Assembly (NCBI GenBank): GCA_030267325.1
Contig: JAJDJS010000005.1
Coordinates: 1-64,000, forward strand
Direction of reading: 5' to 3'
Length of the DNA stretch: 64,000 nt
Source: Desulfosarcina sp. OttesenSCG-928-A07
Lineage (GTDB): Bacteria > Desulfobacterota > Desulfobacteria > Desulfobacterales > Desulfosarcinaceae
Shown here: positions 50,525-60,518 of the stretch, piece after piece
Position numbering within the stretch: the first letter of the stretch is position 1
Layout: each line of letters starts with the position of its first letter
Made by a program: the position numbers and the translations under genes
The notes under the pieces: generated by a model
The model's input: only the letters and a program-made list of their open reading frames with translations
Told to the model about the DNA's origin: nothing
The model's database searches: none

Positions 50525-51820
50525 ATGAAAATAACGATCATCTATCCCCGATGGCATAAGTTGTCCCGCCAGACCGAGTTTCATCTGCCGCCCCACGGGC
50601 CTGTGGTGTTTGCTGCGGCCCTTCCCCATGATGTGGGGGTGACCTTTGTGGATGAAAACCTGGAAGCCATTGATTTTGACGCGCCGGTGGATGCCGTGTG
50701 CATTTCCATGATGCTGACGGTTCAGGTGAAACGCGGCTGGCAAATTGCGGATATTTACCGGGAAAAGGGAATCCCTGTGATTTTTGGGGGCATTGCCACC
50801 ATGCTCCATGCAGAAGAAACCCTTCCCCATGCCGATGCCGTTTTTCTGGGAGAAGCCGAAGGCCGGATGGAAATGCTTTTTGACGATCTTTCCCATGGCC
50901 GGCTGAAAAAAACCTACAATTTCCTGGATGATCCTCCGTCTCTGGACACGGTAGGACCGGCCCGGCGGGATATTCTCAATCGCGAATTGTACAACTACCG
51001 GGGTGTGCAACTGGTGGATCTGGTCCATGCGTCGAGGGGCTGCCGGTATCATTGTTATCCGTGCGCCGTGGCCTATCTGGGCGGCAGAAAGTTCCGGCCC
51101 CGGCCGGTGGCACGCGCTGTGGCGGAAATGGCGGCCATCGACAACAACCGCCTGTTTATTGTGGATAATTCCCTGGCCCAGGACACCCAGTGGGAAATGG
51201 ATCTTTTCCGGGAGATGATTCCCCTGAAGAAAAAATGGTGCTGCCACCCCATTGAAGATGATCCCAAAGTACTGGATCTGGCGGCCCAGGCCGGGGCCTG
51301 GTATGTGTATCAGGCTGTTTTTGACACATCCGACTATATCAAAGAGCGCATCCGGCGGTATCACGATCATGGTATCGGCGTGGAAGGCACGATTTTGCTG
51401 GGACTGGATCACCACACCGAAGATGAGATTAAACGGCTGGTGGAATTCTTGCTGGAGATTGATCTGGATCTGGCGGAATTTACCGTACTGACGCCATTTC
51501 CCCACACCAAGGCGTATGATGAGCTAAAGCGCCAGAACCGGATTTTGTCTTATGACTGGGATGCCTATTCAGCGGATCAGGTGGTGTATCAGCCAAAGCA
51601 CATGGCGCCGGAGCGGCTTCAGGAACTTTTCCACTGGGCCTGGGATACCTTTTACCAGGATGAATCCCAGGAAATGAAAATGGCCAAATTGTTCGAGCAG
51701 GTGGTTCGGAAAGAAATCGCGGACAATACCTACCGTCCCCGCCGCCGGGACTTGCGGGCAAAGGCATTTGGGCGAGAGTGTGCTGCCGCAGAAGTAAGCC
51801 CCAAAACAAAAGCAGTGTGA
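50525..51820 (+). CDS. B12-binding-domain radical SAM protein B
   Basis: The 431-residue enzyme has an N-terminal B12-type domain (MKITIIYPRWHKL, VDAVCISMMLTVQVKRGWQI, GIPVIFGGIATM) and a radical SAM core with ASRGCRYHCYPCAVAYLGG (CxxxCxxC). The second half, with EGTILLGLDHHTEDEI and FTVLTPFPHTKAYDEL, is typical of the HpnP/HpnJ-like class. It ends the plus-strand operon and is a distant relative of the gene at 42840. C-methylation or ring rearrangement of the polyketide chain would be its plausible role in this cluster. Confidence 0.87.
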   Translation: MKITIIYPRWHKLSRQTEFHLPPHGPVVFAAALPHDVGVTFVDENLEAIDFDAPVDAVCISMMLTVQVKRGWQIADIYREKGIPVIFGGIATMLHAEETLPHADAVFLGEAEGRMEMLFDDLSHGRLKKTYNFLDDPPSLDTVGPARRDILNRELYNYRGVQLVDLVHASRGCRYHCYPCAVAYLGGRKFRPRPVARAVAEMAAIDNNRLFIVDNSLAQDTQWEMDLFREMIPLKKKWCCHPIEDDPKVLDLAAQAGAWYVYQAVFDTSDYIKERIRRYHDHGIGVEGTILLGLDHHTEDEIKRLVEFLLEIDLDLAEFTVLTPFPHTKAYDELKRQNRILSYDWDAYSADQVVYQPKHMAPERLQELFHWAWDTFYQDESQEMKMAKLFEQVVRKEIADNTYRPRRRDLRAKAFGRECAAAEVSPKTKAV

Positions 51821-51826
51821 TCAAAA

Positions 51827-51919
51827 ATGAAACAAGAAATCACCCTGTTCGAGGTCAAAAGAATCTCCCCCGTGTTCGGCCTTTGGCCCATGCCATCCAA
51901 TAGTGACCCAAAAGTGTGA
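51827..51919 (+). CDS. Very short ORF, possibly a truncated gene
   Basis: A 30-codon frame (MKQEITLFEVKRISPVFGLW then PMPSNSDPKV) lies between the radical SAM gene and aroB. Its amino acid use looks coding-like but there is no ribosome site and no recognised family, so it may be the leftover start of a deleted gene or chance. Confidence 0.25.
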   Translation: MKQEITLFEVKRISPVFGLWPMPSNSDPKV

Positions 51920-51924
51920 ATGGC

Positions 51925-52968
51925 TCAGAAATTTCCGCTAAAGTCGGTAATTCGGACCCTCTCACGCAGGGCGTCCAGTGTGATCCTCTCCACTTGGGCG
52001 TTTCCAATGGTATCCAGAAATACAAAATGGATATTCCGGCCTTCCCGTTTTTTGTCCTTTTCCATGGCTGCCAGTAAGATATCGGTTTCCACGGGCGGGT
52101 GAACCGGAAGATCATAAGATTGGATCAGTCGGATCAAGCGGTGGGCATCTGCCTGGGAAAGCATTTTTCGGGTGACGGAAAGCCGCGCTGCCATGGCCAT
52201 ACCAATGGCAACCGCTTCGCCGTGGGCAAGGCCGGTGCATTTCTCAATGGCATGTCCAAAGGTATGGCCGAAGTTCAGTTTGCGGCGTTCGCCATGTTCC
52301 CGCTCATCCCGGCTGACCACACCGGCCTTGATGGCAACAGACTGATACACCAAGCTGGAAATCACCTCCGGATCCAGTGCCATGGCCGCTTTTTGGGATG
52401 ACTCCAGCTCCGCCACCATGGCAGCACTGGAAATGGCGCCGTGCTTGATGATTTCAGCCATGCCGCACAATACTTCCCGGCGGGGAAGCGTCTTTAACAA
52501 TGCCATGTCGCAGATCACGATTTCAGGCTGGTTGAAGGTGCCCACCATATTTTTATATCCACCGAGATTCACGCCGTTTTTTCCACCTACGCTGGCGTCC
52601 ACCTGACTGAGCAGGGTTGTGGAAACAAAGCCAAACCGGATACCCCGCATATAGGTGGATGCCACAAACCCTGTGATATCACAGACAATACCACCGCCGA
52701 TGCCCAGGAGAAAAGTGGCGCGGTCCGCGCCTAGGTCAACCAATTGACGGTAAATATCGGAAACTGTTTCAAGGGTTTTTATTTTTTCACCCAGACCGAT
52801 GGAAATCACCGGGCAGGCGGGAAAAAGTTCTCTGTAGTAGTGCGAAACCCTAGTGTCAGCAAGGATCACGGTGTTTTCCACCGGCACATAATTGCCAATA
52901 CGTGTGATGGACTCGCCCACAAAGATGGAAGAGTTTCCAAAAGTACCGCTGATCTGGAATGTTTTCAT
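51925..52968 (-). CDS. aroB: 3-dehydroquinate synthase
   Basis: The 347-residue enzyme of the DHQS fold has the NAD site LLGIGGGIVCDITGFVASTYMRG-like core (GGGIVCDITGF), QVDASVGGKNGVN with the catalytic Lys, and zinc-ligand histidines in LNFGHTFGHAIE. It makes 3-dehydroquinate from DAHP, the second step of the shikimate pathway. The gene is transcribed toward the cluster end and ends 6 bp after the short ORF. It starts 28 bp after the protease gene stop, so the two share a transcript. A link to an aromatic starter is possible but unproven. Confidence 0.9.
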   Translation of the reverse strand: MKTFQISGTFGNSSIFVGESITRIGNYVPVENTVILADTRVSHYYRELFPACPVISIGLGEKIKTLETVSDIYRQLVDLGADRATFLLGIGGGIVCDITGFVASTYMRGIRFGFVSTTLLSQVDASVGGKNGVNLGGYKNMVGTFNQPEIVICDMALLKTLPRREVLCGMAEIIKHGAISSAAMVAELESSQKAAMALDPEVISSLVYQSVAIKAGVVSRDEREHGERRKLNFGHTFGHAIEKCTGLAHGEAVAIGMAMAARLSVTRKMLSQADAHRLIRLIQSYDLPVHPPVETDILLAAMEKDKKREGRNIHFVFLDTIGNAQVERITLDALRERVRITDFSGNF

Positions 52969-52995
52969 GGAATTTCCGTTTTTTGGAGAGAAATC

Positions 52996-55425
52996 TTATT
53001 TTTCCGCGGCTTTATGCTCATCCCCAAACCGGCTCTTCAACCTGAGACTTTGTTTCAGATATTGCTCCAGTTTTTTCTGGACCTGGCCATAAACCGTCCT
53101 GGCGGGATATTTTCCGTTTTTGTTGGGTTTTCCGGCGGGAACGCCTGTTAAAATCTCGATGCCTTCTGTCACTGTTGAAACCTGCCAGATTCGAAACTGG
53201 TTTTTCTTTACTGCATCAATCACGCTTTTTTTCAGCATCAGGTTTTTGACATTGGCTGCGGGAATCATCACCCCTTGGATGCCGGTGAGACCTTTGCTCT
53301 GGCACACATCAAAAAATCCTTCGATTTTCTGATTGATGCCGCCGATGGACTGGATCTGGCCTTTTTGATTAATGGAACCGGTAACGGCAATTCCCTGGTG
53401 AATGGGAATGTCCGACAGGCTGGAAAGAATGGCATACAATTCGGTGGATGAGGCGCTGTCGCCGTCAATGCCGCTGTAGCTTTGCTCAAAGGTCAGGCTG
53501 ATGGAAAGGCTTAAGGGGTAATGCTGGGCAAAGGTCCGGCCCAGATATCCGGAAAGGATCATCACGCCCTTGTCATGGATACGGCCAGAAAGCCGGGATT
53601 CCCGTTCAATATTGATGATGCCGGGCCGGCCCATGAAGGTTTCCGCAGTGATGCGGGTCGGGCGGCCAAAGGAAAGGTCATCGATCTGATACACGGCCAG
53701 GGCATTGACCTGGCCCACCACGTCGCCGGACACATCGATCATGATGGTGCCGTCCACATAGTTTTCGTGGATTTTTTCCTCGTACAGGTTGTACCGGAAG
53801 CGGTATTCGGTAAACGCTTTGATCACATGGGTTTCTGTGACGCGGTCGGCATTTTCTTTCCGGGCCCAGTAGTCTGCCTCTTTGAGCACACCGGTGATGG
53901 CGCCGAATCTGAGGGAAAGCTTGTCTTTGCTTTCAATGGTTTTTTTCCCGTATTCCACTACGGCCGAAACGCCCCTGGGCGTAAAGGGAAGCAGCCCCGC
54001 ATCCCGGCATACCCGGGCAATGAACCGGGCATACAGATAAATGGTTTCACGGGTCCGGGTAACTTCAACATCAAAATCCGCCCGGATCCGAAAAATTTTG
54101 TTGAACTTGGGGTCATAGACCTGAAGGGCCTGGAACGCGTCGTAGTCCCCCAGCAAAATGACCTTGAGATTCAGCGGAATGGGGGACGGCCGCAGGGAAA
54201 CTGTTCCCAGCCCCATATCTGATGCGACATCTTCAATCTGCAGCGTGTGATTTTGAAGGCTCCGGCTGAGGGTCTCCCACACCTGGGCAGGGTTTAAAAT
54301 CGCATCCACTTCCAGGATGAGAAATCCGCCGTTGGCCCGGAGAAGGGCGCCGGACTGTACCATGGTAAAATCCGTGACAAGGGTTCCCATGAGGGGTTTT
54401 TTGTCAATATGGCCGAACAGGGCCGCGTGGGTGGGATTGGGCTCAAACACCACCGGCGCGCCCTCAAGATCGGACCGGTCTTCCAGGACATTGATACGGT
54501 AGCGGTTCAGGGAAAGCGTTTCTTCCGGATCTGGTAAAACCTGCGCTTCTTCAGGTTCAAGCTCTACTTGCCGGGGCATGAAAAGGGAAACATGTTCCAC
54601 CATGTCTGCCTGCATTTCATCCAGAAATTTCAAAATTTCAGGTTCGGCAGCATAATTTTCCCGGACCAGATCGATCCGATTTTTAATGACCCCAAGGCTC
54701 AGATCATCCACCTGCTTTCGGATCTCTTTTTGTTCAACAGCTGAAATACGGCCCACTTCCCGAAGCATGGCCTCAATGGCGTCCTGGATTTTTTCCACAG
54801 CCCGCTCAATGGACCGCTGCACCTTTCCCGGCAGCTTGTCAAAGGAAGCCTGGCTGTGGGGGTGGTCACCATCCATGGGAATGACCTGATAGCCTGCATC
54901 TGTTTTTTCTACCTTGAGGTTGTTTTCTGCGGCAACCTCGTCCAGGTGATCCATGTGGGTCTGTTTGGTTTTGTTGTGACGTTCTTGAATCTCGGCCATT
55001 TTCTGGTGAAATGCAGGCGACTGAAATTCTTTGGGCATGCGGATTTTTAAATCTGATACCAGCCGGTTGATGCTTTTGGAAAAACGGATCGCCTGACCCG
55101 GACTTACGGAAATGACCTTGGGTCGGTACGCATCCCTGAAGTTGTTCACCATGCACCAGTCTGGCGGTGTGGGACGTGTTTTGGCCAGGGTGGCGGCAAT
55201 CTCATGGGTAATGGTGGTTTTCCCGGTGCCTTCGGGACCGGTGACAATAATATGATAGCCGTCGCTTTTCATCTCAAGGCCAAAGGTGATGGCCCGGACT
55301 GCCCGCTCCTGGCCGATGACCTGGTCCAGGGGCAAGATCTCGGCAGTGGTCTCAAAATCAAAAATCAATGGATCGCACAACCGGCGCAGATCCGCCACAG
55401 GGACTTCATTGGGATGGGACAACAT
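52996..55425 (-). CDS. Lon-like ATP-dependent protease
   Basis: The 809-residue protein lacks the N-terminal Lon substrate domain and instead opens with an AAA module (VTGPEGTGKTTITHE as Walker A, about residue 58), a long helical insertion (about 140-320) and a C-terminal Lon protease domain. The Ser nucleophile lies in GIDGDSASSTELYA and the Lys in IGGINQKIEGFF, so the Ser-Lys dyad is intact. This is the LonB/AAA_32 type seen in Deltaproteobacteria-type genomes. It degrades damaged or regulatory proteins. AGGCAGG precedes the ATG. Confidence 0.92.
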   Translation of the reverse strand: MLSHPNEVPVADLRRLCDPLIFDFETTAEILPLDQVIGQERAVRAITFGLEMKSDGYHIIVTGPEGTGKTTITHEIAATLAKTRPTPPDWCMVNNFRDAYRPKVISVSPGQAIRFSKSINRLVSDLKIRMPKEFQSPAFHQKMAEIQERHNKTKQTHMDHLDEVAAENNLKVEKTDAGYQVIPMDGDHPHSQASFDKLPGKVQRSIERAVEKIQDAIEAMLREVGRISAVEQKEIRKQVDDLSLGVIKNRIDLVRENYAAEPEILKFLDEMQADMVEHVSLFMPRQVELEPEEAQVLPDPEETLSLNRYRINVLEDRSDLEGAPVVFEPNPTHAALFGHIDKKPLMGTLVTDFTMVQSGALLRANGGFLILEVDAILNPAQVWETLSRSLQNHTLQIEDVASDMGLGTVSLRPSPIPLNLKVILLGDYDAFQALQVYDPKFNKIFRIRADFDVEVTRTRETIYLYARFIARVCRDAGLLPFTPRGVSAVVEYGKKTIESKDKLSLRFGAITGVLKEADYWARKENADRVTETHVIKAFTEYRFRYNLYEEKIHENYVDGTIMIDVSGDVVGQVNALAVYQIDDLSFGRPTRITAETFMGRPGIINIERESRLSGRIHDKGVMILSGYLGRTFAQHYPLSLSISLTFEQSYSGIDGDSASSTELYAILSSLSDIPIHQGIAVTGSINQKGQIQSIGGINQKIEGFFDVCQSKGLTGIQGVMIPAANVKNLMLKKSVIDAVKKNQFRIWQVSTVTEGIEILTGVPAGKPNKNGKYPARTVYGQVQKKLEQYLKQSLRLKSRFGDEHKAAEK

Positions 55426-55623
55426 GAAACGCCTGCCTTGACGTTATGGGGTTCGGCAAGATGGACAAACATTCGAAAAGCCGTGATACGCCGGGTGCTG
55501 ATGCGTTTCTGATTGCAAGCCAAAAAGTACGGCGTATGCGGGTTCCATACCATAGGATACCCCCGGATTCATCCCAAAAATCCCCTCATCTGATTCAAGG
55601 ACAGTGTTCTGGGGGAAACCAAA

Positions 55624-55658
55624 AATAAAAAACCACTTCCGAGAAACTCAGAAGTGGC
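55624..55658 (-). terminator. Rho-independent terminator after tRNA-Lys
   Basis: On the minus strand CCACTTC (55657-55651) and GAAGTGG (55639-55633) flank an 11-nt loop and are followed by TTTTTTATTTTT. It lies 10 bp beyond the tRNA 3' end. Confidence 0.8.
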
Positions 55659-55667
55659 TGATGTTTT

Positions 55668-55744
55668 TGGTGGGCCGTATTGGAATCGAACCAATAACCT
55701 ACTGATTAAGAGTCAGGTGCTCTGCCTGGTTGAGCTAACGGCCC
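55668..55744 (-). tRNA. tRNA-Lys (CTT)
   Basis: A 77-nt cloverleaf on the minus strand: acceptor GGGCCGT/ACGGCCC with discriminator A and encoded CCA, D arm GCTC/GAGC with a nine-base loop, anticodon loop CTCTTAA giving anticodon CTT (reads AAG), T arm ATTGG-TTCGATT-CCAAT. The first anticodon-stem pair is C-U. A tRNA-Lys with UUU must exist elsewhere. Confidence 0.95.
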
Positions 55745-55764
55745 TTTGAAACAAACGAATTCGC

Positions 55765-55794
55765 CTAATAACAGTTGACCCAAAAGGTTGTCAA
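55765..55794 (-). promoter_or_regulatory. Promoter of tRNA-Lys
   Basis: Reading the minus strand, TTGACA (55794-55789) is followed after 18 bp by TATTAG (55770-55765), about 20 bp before the mature tRNA 5' end. Confidence 0.5.
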
Positions 55795-55849
55795 CCCGTT
55801 TTTAAATATCCAGTATCTGCGCCGGATCAGGTATCGGCCAGGCATCAAG

Positions 55850-56638
55850 TCAGATATCTGATTCGATATCTGATCTGGCACTTGGCCATTTTCCCGAACG
55901 CTTTTGCTGTTTTCGCCTGCGTTCTGATTTCCATTGGTTTTTTTCCCGTTCCGGGTGTTTTTCCGTCTTTTTTTCCCATGGGGCCTTGGGGGACAAATCC
56001 GGAAAATAACTGCCTGCATGAACCGGCGGAAGGGGGCGCACTTCAGGGGCGCGTTGGGATTTTGCGGACAGATCGTCTCTGGTTCGCAGTACCGGTCCGG
56101 TAAAGGTTCCCACCGGCAACTGGTCGGCCAGCAAAAGATTGCCATAACACTGAAGGGTCACATTATACCGGATCAGATGGGAAAGATTGACGGTCAGCAT
56201 CACCGGATCAGAATCTCGTCGCCGGCCGATCCGAAGGGCCATTTCCGGTTCCCGGGAAAGTACAATGCCGGTTGCTGCTGCGGGTTCCATCCCCCTTTCC
56301 AGAACCACCGGATATCGCCGGCGGCGAACAGCGTACCATGCAAGCTTTGGCAGATTGTTTTTTTCAGGTGGCTTTGGGGTGATCAACTGGTCCCGGTTTG
56401 TCGCACGGATTTGGTTTTCATCCATTTCAACCGGGCAGGGGGCCAGCGAATATACCACTTCAGCAAGGTCATGACGGCGGATATGGCGCCAGCCGTCTTC
56501 TTCATTCAGCGCCTGGAGAAGGTCTTTAATCCCCACAAAGCCGTTCTGATCCAGCACCAGTCCCAGTTCATCGGGATTTCGGCCCAGGACAGCGGCAAGG
56601 CGTTTTGCCAGTTTTTCCACATGGTGGCGATTTTTCAT
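55850..56638 (-). CDS. KptA/Tpt1-like RNA 2'-phosphotransferase family protein
   Basis: The 262-residue protein has a KptA-like N-terminal winged-helix region (VEKLAKRLAAVLGRNPDELG, LVLDQNGFVGIKDLLQALN, MDENQIRATN) and a C-terminal ADP-ribosyl-transferase-like half (GMEPAAATGIVLSREPEMAL, RIGRRRDSDPVML, GNLLLADQLPVGTF). In KptA the loop after the linker is YHGT; here the aligned part is WYAVRRR, so activity is doubtful. A lysine/arginine-rich tail (about 205-262) is extra and may bind nucleic acid. The start at 56638 (MKNRHH) matches relatives; a GTG at 56668 is possible. It ends the kdnA-kdnB operon. Confidence 0.65.
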   Translation of the reverse strand: MKNRHHVEKLAKRLAAVLGRNPDELGLVLDQNGFVGIKDLLQALNEEDGWRHIRRHDLAEVVYSLAPCPVEMDENQIRATNRDQLITPKPPEKNNLPKLAWYAVRRRRYPVVLERGMEPAAATGIVLSREPEMALRIGRRRDSDPVMLTVNLSHLIRYNVTLQCYGNLLLADQLPVGTFTGPVLRTRDDLSAKSQRAPEVRPLPPVHAGSYFPDLSPKAPWEKKTEKHPEREKNQWKSERRRKQQKRSGKWPSARSDIESDI

Positions 56639-56699
56639 GGGAAAGGGGAATCTTCCCAGCCTCTCCACCTTTGGGGGAGGAAAGAGGGCAGGATAAAAA

Positions 56700-57791
<1,092 letters not shown>

Positions 57792-57814
57792 TTATTTTCG
57801 AGATATGCGGGGTT

Positions 57815-59005
57815 TCAAATCCCCTTGAGCACCGTTGTCAGGGCCTGAATCCGTTTGTCAAGGTCAGCATCCGTCCACCCCAGCTTGATCTGGAGGGAAA
57901 TTGTCCGCTCAATCAGGGCATCGGATTTGGGAACCGCAACTTTTTTGAAATCCGGGAAGTTGGGAAGGGCCTGGACGGCCAGCCGGGCAGGGGACTTGAG
58001 ATCCTTGAAATGATGCCATTTTCGAATGTAGTGCCAGTTGTTGTCAAACCAGTGAAAACAGCCGTCCACGCCTGCGGCGCCAAGGGCTTTGACGGCCTGC
58101 CGGGTTTTTTCGAGGTTTGGCAGCAAAAAGGTGAGAAAGGTCGCAGAATCGCCGGAAGGGTCGGGAAGGGTCCGGAAGGTGATGCCGGGAATTTTTTCCA
58201 TGGCGGTTTTGAGGACCGCCTTGTTGCGGCGCTGAATCTCCAGTATCCGGTCCAGCTTGCGAAGCTGGGCCAGTCCCACAGCCGCGTTGAGCTCGCAGAT
58301 GCGATAGTTGGTCCCCACGGTCACATGATCTTCAGCGCCCCGGTCAGAACCGATATGGTCATGGCCATGATCGGAATACGCATCAGCCGTAAGGTACACT
58401 GCATTTTCATTCGTCACCACAGCACCGCCCTCGCCGCAGGTGACGGTTTTAACCGAATCAAAGGAAAAGCATCCAGCCTTTCCGAAACCGCCCACGAATT
58501 TTCCCTGATGGGATGCCCCGAGACTCTGGCAGGCATCTTCAATGAGAACCAGTCCTTTTTGGTCGCACAGGGTTTTCAGCTCATCAATGCGCGCCATGGC
58601 ACCGCACATGTGAACAGGCAGCACGGCTTTGGTGGCTGGGGTTAGAGCCGCTGCCACGCCTTCCGGAGACAGGCACAAGGTATCGTCGATTTCGGCAAAT
58701 ACCGGAATCGCACCGGCCATGATCACGGATTCGATGGTGGCCACAAAGGTAAAGGGCGGAACAATGACCTCATCTCCGGCACCGATACCGCAGGCGGCAA
58801 GGGCAAGGGAAAGGGCCATCGTACCGTTGGCGCACAGGTGCGCGTATCCGACCTCCAGTTTGTCGGCCAGAAGGGCTTCCATTTCGCGGGCCTTCCACCG
58901 GCCTTTTCGGGCAGCGTCAAATCCGTACCGAAAAAGGACGCCGGTTTCCAGCACCTCATTGACTTCTTTACGTTCTTCATCACCGAAAATTTCAAATCCG
59001 GGCAT
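57815..59005 (-). CDS. kdnA: KdnA-like 8-amino-Kdo transaminase (DegT family)
   Basis: The 396-residue PLP enzyme begins MPGFEIFGDEERKEVNEVLE, with AHLCANGTMALSLALAACGI, IEDACQSLGASHQG and SFDSVKTVTCGEGGAVVT, where the Lys after SV forms the internal aldimine. TNYRICELNAAVGLAQL is the family signature. Its closest match by memory is KdnA, which works with KdnB to form Kdo8N for LPS. The ATG at 59005 has GGAG 7 bp upstream; a longer frame to 59035 lacks one. It follows the penicillin-binding protein gene by 60 bp. Confidence 0.88.
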   Translation of the reverse strand: MPGFEIFGDEERKEVNEVLETGVLFRYGFDAARKGRWKAREMEALLADKLEVGYAHLCANGTMALSLALAACGIGAGDEVIVPPFTFVATIESVIMAGAIPVFAEIDDTLCLSPEGVAAALTPATKAVLPVHMCGAMARIDELKTLCDQKGLVLIEDACQSLGASHQGKFVGGFGKAGCFSFDSVKTVTCGEGGAVVTNENAVYLTADAYSDHGHDHIGSDRGAEDHVTVGTNYRICELNAAVGLAQLRKLDRILEIQRRNKAVLKTAMEKIPGITFRTLPDPSGDSATFLTFLLPNLEKTRQAVKALGAAGVDGCFHWFDNNWHYIRKWHHFKDLKSPARLAVQALPNFPDFKKVAVPKSDALIERTISLQIKLGWTDADLDKRIQALTTVLKGI

Positions 59006-59065
59006 GTGCATTCTCCGTTTAGCCGGTGCGGACAAAGGTTTTTTCCGGATGTGGAAAATTGTCCG

Positions 59066-60490
59066 TTATCCTTTTAAATTCTTTCCGTTCGGCGTTTTTT
59101 TGGAAAAATAGTCTTTGTAATAATACTCAATTGCCATTCGCGCGTACTGGGTGGCACGGGTGCCGATATAGTCTCCATGGCCCACCATGGCCGCCACCAC
59201 AATTTTTTCTGTTCCTTGTTTTTCCGTGGCAAATCCCACAAACCAGTCAAACCGGGTATCTTTTTCACGATTGGAAATGGAACCGGTTTTTCCGCCGATA
59301 TCCAGCTTGGAAAGGGTGGTGTCGCGTGCCTGATCCCGAAATGTTTTTCTGCCGGTTCCGGATGTGACGGTGGCCACCATGAGCCGCTCCAGGACCTTTG
59401 CGGTTTTCGGAGAAACTGCGGCCGGCAGAAAGCTGGGGCGGGTCTGATAGATACAGGTACGGGTATCATCGGCAATGACGTCGATCAAGGTGGGCTCCAC
59501 AGGTTTTCCCCGGTTGACCACTGTGGCTGCGATCATGGCGCCGTGAAGGGGTGAGATCAGGGTCTGCCGGTTGAATCCGCTGGCGATTTCCGCCAGGTGG
59601 TATTCGTCGTCCGTCAGGGTCAGATGGCTGGTGGGCCATGGAAGTTCAAATTCCACATCTTTATTGAACCCAAACGCAGTACCCATCTTTTCCACCGCAT
59701 TCCGATCCAGGTAGTGGGTGCCGATTTTTCCGAATACCGGATTGACGGACTGGGCAAAGGCATCCTGAAGGGTGATAAACTGAGTGTGGGCAGGGTTGGC
59801 ATGGGTCAATTGGCGTTTGTACAGGGTATATTTACTGCCGTTGAAGGCAAAACGCGACAGGTGGGTATAGCCTTTTTCTTCAACAGCCGCTGCCGCAGTG
59901 ATGATTTTGAAAAGGCTGGCAGCGGGAAATGCGGCGGTCAGGCAGGGGTTCTCATCGGCATTGACCTTGTTGAAACCGGTCATGGCCAGCACCCGGCCGG
60001 TTTCCGGGGACATCACCACAATGCCGATATACCGGGAGTTGACTCGGTCCAGCCGGCTTGTCAGATACTGGTGCAAATCCGGATCCAAGCTGGTTTTTAC
60101 CGTATAGAGCCGGTTTCCGAAGGCCATCTCCACCGGCTGGGCGGAAACCGGGGAAAGGCAGCTTCGGTCAATGAGATACCGGACATCGGACTTTCGAATC
60201 TGGTGACTGGCATCCGATACCTGGCTGAGTGACCTGGACGTTATGGAACGCTTTCCCAGTGATGCTTCGCCGCTTCGGAATACCAGCATCCATCCGATCC
60301 CCAGAAACAAAATCAGAAGTCCGATCCATATCAGCAATCGGACCGAAAATCGGAATGACTGTTGGGTCCTCGGGTTTCGGGACCGGTTACCCGGTGCTGA
60401 ACGGCTGTTTTGTCGCAGGTGGTTCTGGTACGTCTTCCATCGGGGATAATCGGATAAGCGACTGTTACTTGGTCGGTAAATGTCTGTCAT
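59066..60490 (-). CDS. Penicillin-binding protein, transpeptidase only
   Basis: The 474-residue class B-like protein has a basic cytoplasmic N-terminus, one membrane anchor (about 48-70; FSVRLLIWIGLLILFLGIGW) and a transpeptidase domain with SxxK in FPAASLFKIITAAAAVEEK, SxN in FAQSVNPVFGKIG and the KTG box in DIGGKTGSISN. It lacks a clear PBP dimerisation domain, so it is smaller than PBP2/FtsI and nearer to lineage-specific PBPs. It would cross-link peptidoglycan in the periplasm. It lies in the metG-kdnAB operon, 28 bp after metG. Confidence 0.9.
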   Translation of the reverse strand: MTDIYRPSNSRLSDYPRWKTYQNHLRQNSRSAPGNRSRNPRTQQSFRFSVRLLIWIGLLILFLGIGWMLVFRSGEASLGKRSITSRSLSQVSDASHQIRKSDVRYLIDRSCLSPVSAQPVEMAFGNRLYTVKTSLDPDLHQYLTSRLDRVNSRYIGIVVMSPETGRVLAMTGFNKVNADENPCLTAAFPAASLFKIITAAAAVEEKGYTHLSRFAFNGSKYTLYKRQLTHANPAHTQFITLQDAFAQSVNPVFGKIGTHYLDRNAVEKMGTAFGFNKDVEFELPWPTSHLTLTDDEYHLAEIASGFNRQTLISPLHGAMIAATVVNRGKPVEPTLIDVIADDTRTCIYQTRPSFLPAAVSPKTAKVLERLMVATVTSGTGRKTFRDQARDTTLSKLDIGGKTGSISNREKDTRFDWFVGFATEKQGTEKIVVAAMVGHGDYIGTRATQYARMAIEYYYKDYFSKKTPNGKNLKG

Positions 60491-60518
60491 CTGAAAACCG
60501 TTTTGAGAAGGGTCCGTA

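Noticed and set aside
50489-51505. Minus-strand frame of 338 codons over the radical SAM gene at 50525
   Set aside because: Antisense; the plus-strand frame holds CxxxCxxC and the B12-type domain.
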